DNA from: Sphingobacteriia bacterium
GTDB lineage: Bacteria; Bacteroidota; Bacteroidia; UBA7662
Direction of reading: 5' to 3'
NCBI GenBank assembly: GCA_009926245.1
Contig: RFPG01000106.1
Location: 1-5,400, forward strand
DNA: 5,400 nucleotides
The notes below the pieces were generated by a model. The model had not been told where the DNA came from, did not search any database, and saw only the letters and a list, made by a program, of their open reading frames with translations. Both the position numbers and the translations under genes were made by a program. Of this stretch, positions 1 to 5,400 are shown in pieces (positions within the stretch are counted from its first letter, which is position 1; the number at the start of each line of letters is the position of its first letter).

Positions 1-1347
1 TTGCCATTGACCGCGGTGCTCCAAGGCCCCAACCCCAATCCACAAACGATTCCGCGCATATTGTTGAAACGCCCCTACCCCCCTTGTGAACAATACATTC
101 CCAAAATTTTCGGAACCAAGGTTGGCATCCAGTTGGTTCAAGAGCCAGGCCGATTCAACGTCGATTCGCTCTTGTTCATTGCCCGAATAATAGCTGGCCG
201 ACTGGGTCAAGATCATCCGAGTATGCGGGCGGTACACCAAACTGGTCCCGTGGGTTGCATTAGCAAAGCGCATGGCTTCCTGCCCATCAAAAAACACCCG
301 CAGTTGCAAAGCGTTCTTGACGGTGCCAAAGACGGTTTCACGGTTGGAGGGTATCACGGCCAAAATATTTTGGCCCGCATGGCTTAGCCAATTCCATTGC
401 CAGCGGGGATTGGGCCGGTACGAAACCAAGGCCTGGAGATCGGTGGATACGGGGCGGTATTCACCGCGGGTGTCCAAACTTTGCAACAACGAATTGAGGG
501 TCCGGTAACGCAATCCCCCCTGCCAGGACCATCGACCCTCGTTGCCCTTCAAGCCTTCGGCTGCCAACGATACCCCGGTTAAACCCGCTTGAACCGTACC
601 GGTTGCGTAGCGGGGTTGCCGATACGTCACATCCAGAACCGAACTCATTTTGTCCCCGTAACGGGCCTCAAAACCTCCCGCCGAAAAATGAATATGCTCC
701 ACCAAATCCGGGTGGATTAAACTCAGTCCCTCCTGTTGACCGCTGCGCATCAACACCGGCCGGTACAATTCGATCCCGTTGAGGTAGGTCAAATTTTCGT
801 CGTAATTACCGCCTCGAACCTGGTATTGCGAAGAAAATTCTTGCTGGGACCTGGCCCCAAAAGCCTGGAGTATGGTTTCAAAATTCCCGCTGGGATTGGC
901 CAAACGCCGACTGACCAAGGGATTAATTTTGGCCAAACCGGGGGCACGCTCCCGATCGGCTTCGATGAGTACACCCTGCCCCAAATCCACCACCGACGGC
1001 TCCAATTGCCAACGCATGGGGAGATTTTCGTCGGGGCGCAACGAGAGGTTTCGTTGCTGGGTTTTGTAGCCCAAAAAACGAACCTCCAAGTCCAAAGGTG
1101 TTAAGGCCGGAACCCGCAATACAAAGCGACCCTTGGAATCGGCGCTGGTACCCAGGGCTGTTCCCAAAACGCCCACGGTCGCCCCGGGCAATGCTTTGTT
1201 ATCTCGATCCACCACTTGACCCCTCAGGGTCGCACTGTCTCCCTCCAATTGTTGGGTCACCGCAGCAACAGACGACCTTGAAAACAAAAACAAAACGCTG
1301 CTTAACAGCAAACACAAGATCCCCTTCCCCAAGGTTGATCTTTTCAA
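1..1347 (-). CDS. TonB-dependent outer-membrane receptor, N-terminal 449 residues (cut by left edge)
   Basis: Reading leftward from 1347 the frame stays open for 449 codons to the window edge. Residues 1-28 form a signal peptide (MKRSTLGKG, then a Leu/Val/Ser-rich core ending near SSVAA). Residues about 40-117 are a carboxypeptidase-regulatory-like beta-sandwich (LRGQVVD, PGATV, GT..TS.DSKGRF, FLGYKTQ). Residues about 120-243 are the TonB plug with QVRGGNYDENL (176-186), NGIELYRP (190-197), RSGQQEG and FSAGGFEARYGDKMSSVLD. Alternating aromatic/polar beta-barrel strands follow. The family imports large or scarce nutrients across the outer membrane using TonB/ExbBD energy; the ligand here is unknown. 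No ATG or GTG fits the frame. TTG at 1345-1347 gives an ideal signal peptide and overlaps the epimerase stop, so I chose it. No SusD-like partner is visible. A complete protein would be roughly 700-900 residues. Identity as a receptor is secure; the start is likely. Confidence 0.9.
   Translation of the reverse strand, partial: MKRSTLGKGILCLLLSSVLFLFSRSSVAAVTQQLEGDSATLRGQVVDRDNKALPGATVGVLGTALGTSADSKGRFVLRVPALTPLDLEVRFLGYKTQQRNLSLRPDENLPMRWQLEPSVVDLGQGVLIEADRERAPGLAKINPLVSRRLANPSGNFETILQAFGARSQQEFSSQYQVRGGNYDENLTYLNGIELYRPVLMRSGQQEGLSLIHPDLVEHIHFSAGGFEARYGDKMSSVLDVTYRQPRYATGTVQAGLTGVSLAAEGLKGNEGRWSWQGGLRYRTLNSLLQSLDTRGEYRPVSTDLQALVSYRPNPRWQWNWLSHAGQNILAVIPSNRETVFGTVKNALQLRVFFDGQEAMRFANATHGTSLVYRPHTRMILTQSASYYSGNEQERIDVESAWLLNQLDANLGSENFGNVLFTRGVGAFQQYARNRLWIGVGALEHRGQWQ
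1344..1347 (-). promoter_or_regulatory. TTGA stop/start overlap between rpe and the receptor gene
   Basis: On the minus strand the bases TTGA contain both the receptor's proposed TTG start (1347-1345) and the epimerase TGA stop (1346-1344). This is the TTG version of the familiar ATGA arrangement and would favour termination-reinitiation coupling. No Shine-Dalgarno sequence lies in the preceding CAAAGCCCTCTTGGG. The overlap is seen directly; the coupling is inferred. Confidence 0.5.
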
Positions 1348-2003
1348 CCCAAGAGGGCTTTGAACGATCGCACCGCAGCAGCCGGATCCGGCTGGCCAAA
1401 AACCGAATTTCCAGCGACCAAAACATCGGCCCCGGCCTCCGCCAACGCGCGGGCATTGTTTAGATCCACTCCGCCGTCTATTTCGATCCGAAAGGCAAGG
1501 CCTTGAAGCTGTCGGTACTTGACCAGGGAGGCCAGTTTTTGCATGGTGGACGGGATAAACGACTGCCCCCCAAAGCCAGGATTCACCGACATGATGCAAA
1601 CCAAGTCCAAATCACCCAAAACGGGAAGCAAAGCCTCAACGGGGGTATGGGGATTGATGGCCACCCCGGCGGCGAGACCTTTTCCTTTGATTTGGTGAAT
1701 GTTACGATGCAAATGAATGCAAGCCTCCAGGTGAATGGTCAGGGTCTGAGCCCCTGCCTCCGCAAAAGAATCCACGTAACGCCCCGGGTCTTCGATCATC
1801 AAATGAACATCCAAGGGCAACGAAGTGACGGCACGAATCGCCCGAACCACGGGCTGGCCAAAACTGATATTCGGAACAAAATTCCCGTCCATCACATCCA
1901 GATGCAGCCAATCGGCTCCTGCCTCCTCCACCTGTTGGAGCTGCTCGGCCAAACGGCTAAAATCAGCGGATAAAACCGAAGGGGCGAGAATTTTCATGGG
2001 CAT
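1344..2003 (-). CDS. rpe: Ribulose-phosphate 3-epimerase
   Basis: This cytoplasmic enzyme interconverts D-ribulose 5-phosphate and D-xylulose 5-phosphate in the pentose-phosphate pathway. The 219-residue length is normal for this TIM-barrel family. Visible motifs are APSVLSADF (7-15, Ser9), LHLDVMDG (33-40), DVHLM (65-69), MSVNPGFGGQSFIP (138-151, the phosphate-binding glycine loop), and EIDGGV (174-179). The metal ligands His34, Asp36, His67 and Asp176 are all present; Asp36 and Asp176 are the acid/base pair. Met38, Met69 and Met138 match the methionine cap over the active site. Two in-frame ATGs lie six bases apart (2001-2003 and 1995-1997). The second gives MKILAPSVLSADF, closer to typical family starts, so the true protein may be 217 residues. 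It starts 41 bp after the dehydrogenase stop and its stop overlaps the receptor start, suggesting co-transcription. Confidence 0.97.
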   Translation of the reverse strand: MPMKILAPSVLSADFSRLAEQLQQVEEAGADWLHLDVMDGNFVPNISFGQPVVRAIRAVTSLPLDVHLMIEDPGRYVDSFAEAGAQTLTIHLEACIHLHRNIHQIKGKGLAAGVAINPHTPVEALLPVLGDLDLVCIMSVNPGFGGQSFIPSTMQKLASLVKYRQLQGLAFRIEIDGGVDLNNARALAEAGADVLVAGNSVFGQPDPAAAVRSFKALLG

Positions 2004-2044
2004 GAGAGATCGTTCAATAAAGGAATAATGAGGTCATCAAGGCC

Positions 2045-3223
2045 TTAACGGAAAGCTGAGATACCGGTTAGATCCATGCCGGTGATGAGCAGGTGAATAT
2101 CGTGGGTTCCTTCGTAAGTCACCACCGATTCCAGGTTCATCATGTGGCGCATGATCGGGTATTCGCCGGTGATGCCCATGCCACCGTGAATTTGCCGGGC
2201 CTCCCGGGCAATGTTCAATGCAATCTCCACGCTGTTCCGCTTGGCCATTGAAATCTGAGCCGTGGTGGCTCGGTCCTCGTTTTTGAGAACCCCCAAGCGC
2301 CAGCAGAGCAATTGGCCTTTGGTAATTTCGGTGAGCATCTCGGCCAGTTTCTTTTGGATTAATTGAAAGGATGCGATGGGTTTGTCAAACTGAATCCGCT
2401 GCAATGCGTATTGCTTGGCTGAATCGTAACAATCCATGGCGGCGCCCAAGGCACCCCAGGCGATTCCGTAACGAGCTGAATCCAAACAACCCAAGGGGCC
2501 TTTGAGGCCGCTTATGTTGGGTAGGAGATTTTCCTTCGGGACTTTGACATTGGAAAAGACCAATTCGCCGGTGGCCGAGGCGCGCAGCGACCATTTGTTA
2601 TGGGTTTCGGGGGTCGTAAAACCTTCCATACCGCGCTCCACGATTAGGCCGCGAATTTTGCCGGTTTCGTCCTTGGCCCAAACCACAGCGATATCCGCAA
2701 AGGGGGCGTTGGAAATCCACATTTTGGCACCGTTCAGGAGGTAATGATCTCCTTGGTCCACAAAATGCGTTGTCATCCCGCCGGGGTTGGAACCGTGGTC
2801 GGGTTCGGTCAAGCCAAAACAGCCCATCCATTCGCCGGTGGCCAATTTGGGAAGGTATTTGCGGCGTTGTTCTTCGGAACCGTATTTGTAGATAGGGTAC
2901 ATCACCAAAGAACCCTGAACCGAAGCCGTGGAACGAATACCGGAATCGCAGCGTTCCAATTCTTGCATGATGATGCCGTAGCTGATTTGATCCATGCCCC
3001 CGCAGCCGTATTCAGCAGGCAAGGAAGGACCAAATGCCCCGATGGCGCCCAATTGAGGAATGATATGCTTGGGGAACTCGGCCCGCTGGGCATAGTCCTC
3101 GATGATGGGACTTAGTTCTTTCTTGACGTATTGACGAACACTGTCACGGATCAGGCGGTGCTCATCCGTTAATAATTCGTCCACGAGGTAATGATCCGGG
3201 TGCTGGTAGGTGTCGGTGCGCAT
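2045..3223 (-). CDS. gcdH: Glutaryl-CoA dehydrogenase (acyl-CoA dehydrogenase family, FAD)
   Basis: This FAD enzyme oxidises and decarboxylates glutaryl-CoA to crotonyl-CoA and CO2 in lysine, hydroxylysine and tryptophan breakdown, passing electrons to ETF. The protein has 392 residues, normal for the family. The N-terminal helical domain (1-130) holds LPAEYGCGG (68-76) and ELERCDSGIRSTASVQ. The middle domain begins with CFGLTEPDHGSNP (135-147). The C-terminal domain holds SARYGIAWG, QLIQKKLAEMLTEIT, QIHGGMGI (344-351) and TYEGTHDIH (369-377), with catalytic Glu371. Many blocks align closely with human GCDH as I remember it, including the equivalents of its Arg94 (Arg97), Ser98 (Ser101), Glu87 (Glu90) and Tyr369 (Tyr370), which suggests the decarboxylating type. 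The ATG at 3223 was chosen. A TTG at 3280 would add 19 unconserved residues and fall inside the promoter-like box. The gene is first of the leftward set, ahead of rpe. Confidence 0.94.
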   Translation of the reverse strand: MRTDTYQHPDHYLVDELLTDEHRLIRDSVRQYVKKELSPIIEDYAQRAEFPKHIIPQLGAIGAFGPSLPAEYGCGGMDQISYGIIMQELERCDSGIRSTASVQGSLVMYPIYKYGSEEQRRKYLPKLATGEWMGCFGLTEPDHGSNPGGMTTHFVDQGDHYLLNGAKMWISNAPFADIAVVWAKDETGKIRGLIVERGMEGFTTPETHNKWSLRASATGELVFSNVKVPKENLLPNISGLKGPLGCLDSARYGIAWGALGAAMDCYDSAKQYALQRIQFDKPIASFQLIQKKLAEMLTEITKGQLLCWRLGVLKNEDRATTAQISMAKRNSVEIALNIAREARQIHGGMGITGEYPIMRHMMNLESVVTYEGTHDIHLLITGMDLTGISAFR

Positions 3224-3277
3224 AGTTAGGGGGAGGGTGGTTGAACCAAAAGATTCTATTCTATTGGGAATTCGCTG

Positions 3278-3285
3278 CAAATTTA
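3278..3285 (-). promoter_or_regulatory. Candidate Bacteroidota -7 box (TAAATTTG) for gcdH
   Basis: The minus strand reads TAAATTTG, a full match to the TAnnTTTG -7 element used by the Bacteroidetes primary sigma factor. Initiation a few bases downstream would leave a leader of roughly 45-50 nt before the gcdH ATG at 3223. A -33 TTG at the usual spacing of about 19-21 bp is not present; the nearest TTG is only 14 bp upstream of the box. This is therefore a good half-promoter rather than a complete one. Confidence 0.4.
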
Positions 3286-3303
3286 AGACCTTCGGGCTTC
3301 AAT
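3281..3303 (+). other. Small imperfect hairpin with TTCG loop in the folB leader
   Basis: ATT-T-AAG-A-CC, then the TTCG loop, then GG-CTT-C-AAT. Eight base pairs form, with one T/C mismatch and one bulged A, closing a UUCG tetraloop whose closing pair is C-G. It ends 9 nt before the folB ATG. No U-tract follows, so it is not an intrinsic terminator. It may be a chance structure. Confidence 0.25.
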
Positions 3304-3312
3304 CATGAGTGT

Positions 3313-3708
3313 ATGGCGGAGATTGCCCTGTTAGGTATCGAATTCCACGGCTACCACGGCCTGTACCCCGAAGAGAAAGTGAACGGCCATCGATTTGTCC
3401 TGGACCTGATCGCCCGTCGAACGGTCCCAGCGGAGCAAGAACGCCTCTTGGTGCGGCCCACCGATCTAGGCAAGGCCTGGCCGGACTATGCCCGCATGCA
3501 GGCCTTGGCGGAAACGGTTTACAGCCAACCGCGCGATCTTTTGGAGGAGGTTGTGAGCGATATTTTGAGAACTTTCAAGGCCGAATGGCCGGAATGGACC
3601 TTTGAAGTGGGCCTTACCAAAACCAATCCCCCGATCCAACTGCCCCAAGGCAGCTCGACCTTGCGGATCCCTGCATCCCGGGTGACCCTGCGGTGCAGCG
3701 ATCTCTAG
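3313..3708 (+). CDS. folB: Dihydroneopterin aldolase (FolB family)
   Basis: FolB cleaves 7,8-dihydroneopterin to 6-hydroxymethyl-7,8-dihydropterin and glycolaldehyde in cytoplasmic folate synthesis. The 131-residue product is slightly longer than the usual ~120. The opening block IALLGIEFHGYHGLYPEE (4-21) and the VNGHRFVLDL strand (23-32) are typical. By comparison with Staphylococcus aureus FolB as I remember it, the active-site positions are kept: Glu21 (its Glu22), Tyr59 in DYA (its Tyr54), Glu78 in DLLEE (its Glu74) and Lys103 in TKTNPP (its Lys100). The stretch 37-58 and the tail after residue 119 are less typical. The ATG at 3313 starts at the conserved domain boundary; a TTG at 3241 would add 24 unconserved residues. 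No Shine-Dalgarno sequence precedes it. It is first of the rightward set, 44 bp before the methyltransferase. A related pterin enzyme of the same fold, such as an epimerase, is a lesser possibility. Confidence 0.87.
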   Translation: MAEIALLGIEFHGYHGLYPEEKVNGHRFVLDLIARRTVPAEQERLLVRPTDLGKAWPDYARMQALAETVYSQPRDLLEEVVSDILRTFKAEWPEWTFEVGLTKTNPPIQLPQGSSTLRIPASRVTLRCSDL

Positions 3709-3752
3709 GGGCCCTTTATCTTTGGCCTGTCACCCCCGAACCCCATTGCCCT

Positions 3753-4517
3753 ATGGCTATTCAAACTGCAGAGCGCTCTTCGGCGCAGGATGCGTCCGAG
3801 AACCCCATCTACCAACGGCATATGGCCGCCTACCTAGCGGCTGTACCCTATATGAAGGGTTCCGTTCTTGAATTGGGCTGCGGGGAAGGGTACGGAATGG
3901 CCCTCCTTGCCAAACACTGCGATCAATACCTGGGCGTGGACAAACACCCCGTACCCAACTTGCACATACCACCCCAAGCCCGCGTTATGCAAGCCACCTT
4001 TCCCCCGCTGGGAGGTATCAATTCCAATCAGTTTGACGCCGTGGTCACATTTCAGGTCATTGAACACTTGGAGGATGATATGGCCTTTTTGAAGGAAATT
4101 CATCGTGTCCTGAAACCAGGCGGGGTGCTCTTGCTGACCACCCCCAACCGCCTCATGTCCTTGACCCGCAATCCTTGGCATGTTCGGGAATACGATCCGA
4201 CCTCGATGAAGCAATTGCTGGAATCGGTTTTTGGTCGTGTGGACCTTCAAGGCGTATTTGGGAATTCCGTTGTTATGGAATACTACGAACAAAACAAAGC
4301 CTCCGTCCAAAGGTTGACCCGCTGGGATTTCTTGAACCTACAGCATCGATTGCCTCGCCGCTGGTTGCAAGTTCCTTACGATTTAGCCAATCGTCTCAAC
4401 AGACGCAATCTGCGCCAAGCAAATACCAGCCTTGTCAGTCGTATCCGATCCGAAGATTATCCCATTGCCCCGTTAAACGACCGAGCCTTGGACTATTTTG
4501 CTCTATGTTACAAATAA
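3753..4517 (+). CDS. Class I SAM-dependent methyltransferase, target unknown
   Basis: The product has 254 residues with a Rossmann-like methyltransferase core. Motif I is VLELGCGEGYG (38-48), the SAM glycine loop. The acidic end of strand 2 is YLGVDKH with Asp63. Post-motif sequence FDAVVTFQVIEHLEDD (94-109) matches the Methyltransf_11/23 type, and LKPGGVLLLTTPN (120-132) forms the next strand. An ENPIYQRHMAAY block (16-27) precedes the core and resembles a group of Bacteroidetes methyltransferases I recall but whose substrate I do not know. The C-terminal part (about 190-254) is rich in Arg, Asn and aromatics and shows no recognisable domain. There is no signal peptide or membrane segment, so it is cytoplasmic. 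The ATG at 3753 was preferred over a GTG at 3693, which would overlap folB and add an unconserved extension. The last 13 bp overlap the GH13 gene. Small-molecule, lipid or sugar substrates are all possible. Confidence 0.88.
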   Translation: MAIQTAERSSAQDASENPIYQRHMAAYLAAVPYMKGSVLELGCGEGYGMALLAKHCDQYLGVDKHPVPNLHIPPQARVMQATFPPLGGINSNQFDAVVTFQVIEHLEDDMAFLKEIHRVLKPGGVLLLTTPNRLMSLTRNPWHVREYDPTSMKQLLESVFGRVDLQGVFGNSVVMEYYEQNKASVQRLTRWDFLNLQHRLPRRWLQVPYDLANRLNRRNLRQANTSLVSRIRSEDYPIAPLNDRALDYFALCYK

Positions 4518-5400
4518 GAAAACAAGCAGGCGTTCGGGGCTTTTGGGTCTTGACTACGCTTCTTGTCTTGGTTTTCCTTTTGAATTCTTGTCGAGATAAC
4601 CCGTCCCTGCCCTTGCCTCAAGACCCCACGCCGCCTTACCCCGCCTATGGCACACCGTTTGGTGGGGTTCCCGATACCAGGGATATGGTGATGTACGAAG
4701 TCAACCTGCGTGCTTACAGTAGCGCAGGCAATATCCAGGGAGTCATTGATCGCCTGGATTCAATCAAATTACTAGGCGTCAATGTGTTATGGTTGATGCC
4801 TTTGCATCCCATCGGGGTACTCAAAGGGATCAATTCTCCGTATTGCGTTCGGGATTACAAGGCGATAGGGGCCGAGTATGGAACCTTGGAGGATTTACGC
4901 CGCCTCACCGATGCAGCCCATGCCCGCGGTATGGCGGTTCTGATGGATTGGGTCGCCAATCACACGGCCTGGGATCATCCCTGGATGGCCAACGATGGGT
5001 GGTACACCCGAAACAACCAAGGCCAAGTGGTGCACCCTCCTGGCACCAATTGGTTGGATGTAGCGGACTTGAATTATTCCAACCAAGCCATGCGCGATGC
5101 CATGCTGGACGCCATGCTCTATTGGATCTACCAAGCCAATATCGACGGTTTCCGTTGCGATTATGCGGACGGGGTTCCCTTTGATTTTTGGGAAACAGCC
5201 TGGGCACGCCTGCGGTCCATCCCCGGCCGACGCCTGATTCTTTTTGCCGAAGGTAGTCGCTCCGATCATTTTCAGGCCGACTTTGATCTCAACTTTGGCT
5301 GGTCCACCTACAACGCGCTCAAACAAGTTTGGCAGGGCCAAAGCCCTTCGGTTTACCTCAACACCCGACTGAACCAATCCCAAAGCACCCCACCGACCAA
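4505..5400 (+). CDS. GH13 alpha-amylase-family lipoprotein, N-terminal 298 residues (cut by right edge)
   Basis: From the ATG at 4505 the frame stays open to the window end. Residues 1-28 are a lipoprotein signal (basic RKQAGVR, hydrophobic VLTTLLVLVFLL) ending at LLNSC with Cys29 as the lipidation site. A Pro-rich linker (33-57) leads into a GH13 beta/alpha barrel: MVMYEVNLRAYS (61-72), VLWLMPLHPIG (94-104), NSPYCVRDYKAI (110-121), region I DWVANH (148-153), region II GFRCD (215-219, nucleophile Asp219), and region III FAEG (247-250, acid/base Glu249). The region IV His-Asp motif should lie beyond the edge. The family hydrolyses or rearranges alpha-glucans, and the WVANHTAWDHPW pattern resembles amylases common in Bacteroidetes. 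Exact specificity cannot be told from half a protein. It should be anchored in the outer or inner membrane facing outside the cytoplasm. The start lies inside the methyltransferase gene (13-bp overlap), suggesting coupled translation. Confidence 0.92.
   Translation, partial: MLQIRKQAGVRGFWVLTTLLVLVFLLNSCRDNPSLPLPQDPTPPYPAYGTPFGGVPDTRDMVMYEVNLRAYSSAGNIQGVIDRLDSIKLLGVNVLWLMPLHPIGVLKGINSPYCVRDYKAIGAEYGTLEDLRRLTDAAHARGMAVLMDWVANHTAWDHPWMANDGWYTRNNQGQVVHPPGTNWLDVADLNYSNQAMRDAMLDAMLYWIYQANIDGFRCDYADGVPFDFWETAWARLRSIPGRRLILFAEGSRSDHFQADFDLNFGWSTYNALKQVWQGQSPSVYLNTRLNQSQSTPPT

Larger units (their letters stand above)
3224..3312. promoter_or_regulatory. Divergent intergenic region between gcdH and folB
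   Basis: These 89 bp separate the ATG codons of the two divergent genes and must hold both promoters unless transcripts start elsewhere. They are more A+T-rich than the flanking genes in the middle, with a short tandem ATTCT repeat (3253-3265, two full units plus three bases). A TAnnTTTG match faces left at 3278-3285. I found no equally good match facing right, so the folB promoter is not located. The function is inferred from position. Confidence 0.6.

Noticed and set aside
1..1104. Plus-strand open frames at 1-387, 272-508, 397-582 and 736-1104
   Set aside because: They are antisense to the receptor gene, whose protein shows clear domain motifs throughout. The plus-strand products show no recognisable motif.
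1098..1463. Plus-strand frame at 1098-1463 and minus-strand frame at 1199-1456 across the rpe/receptor junction
   Set aside because: Both are low-complexity, motif-free products lying over two well-supported genes in other frames.
1503..1973. 156-codon plus-strand frame antisense to rpe
   Set aside because: The rpe frame holds every catalytic residue of the family. The antisense product shows no family features and is explained by codon bias.
2004..2044. Terminator or promoter between gcdH and rpe
   Set aside because: The 41 bp hold no stable GC stem followed by a T-run and no full TAnnTTTG element. TATTCCTTTATTG is only a partial resemblance.
3253..3265. ATTCT tandem repeat as an operator or phase-variable tract
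   Set aside because: With fewer than three units it is too short to support either role without comparison to other genomes.
3224..3280. N-terminal extension of gcdH to a TTG at 3280
   Set aside because: The 19 added residues do not resemble the family, and the codon falls within the candidate promoter box. The ATG at 3223 gives a normal length.
3241..3312. N-terminal extension of folB to a TTG at 3241
   Set aside because: It adds 24 residues before the conserved IALLGIEFHGYHG opening, which usually sits at the very N terminus.
3693..3752. GTG start at 3693 for the methyltransferase
   Set aside because: It would overlap folB and add a Pro/Trp-containing extension unlike the family. The ATG at 3753 starts shortly before the conserved ENPIYQRH block.
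1..5400. Polysaccharide utilization locus, suggested by a TonB receptor and a GH13 enzyme in one window
   Set aside because: The two genes are about 3 kb apart on opposite strands with housekeeping genes between them. No SusD homologue or regulator is present, and the receptor plug is not of the SusC type as I recognise it.

Overview
The window reads as ordinary chromosomal DNA of a Bacteroidota (Bacteroidetes) bacterium with G+C a little above one half. Four things point there. The TonB-dependent receptor carries the N-terminal carboxypeptidase-like domain and plug signature common in that phylum. The class I methyltransferase resembles a family I associate with it. There is a TAnnTTTG-type -7 element ahead of the acyl-CoA dehydrogenase gene. 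None of the six gene starts has a Shine-Dalgarno sequence. Codon habits (TTG for Leu, CAA for Gln, CCC for Pro) look alike across all six genes, so I see no sign of recent transfer. I cannot name a genus.

The layout is two divergent gene sets around an 89-bp intergenic region (3224-3312). Leftward (minus strand): glutaryl-CoA dehydrogenase (2045-3223), a 41-bp gap, ribulose-phosphate 3-epimerase (1344-2003), then a TonB-dependent outer-membrane receptor (1347 to beyond the left edge). The receptor's predicted TTG start overlaps the epimerase stop codon as TTGA. Rightward (plus strand): a FolB-type dihydroneopterin aldolase (3313-3708), a 44-bp gap, a class I SAM-dependent methyltransferase (3753-4517), then a GH13 alpha-amylase-family lipoprotein (4505 to beyond the right edge) whose start lies 13 bp inside the methyltransferase gene. 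Coding density is very high, and no gene-free stretch exceeds 100 bp.

Each set is probably one transcript, but the members do not form an obvious pathway. Leftward there is lysine/tryptophan catabolism, a pentose-phosphate enzyme and an outer-membrane transporter or receptor. Rightward there is folate synthesis, a methyltransferase of unknown target and an exported glycan hydrolase. I find no tRNA, rRNA, CRISPR array, insertion sequence, phage gene or clear terminator, and no convincing evidence of a new biological system. The points most worth a second look are the TTG/TGA overlap, the GH13 overlap and lipobox, the promoter-like box, and a small hairpin plus 9-codon out-of-frame ORF at the folB start.
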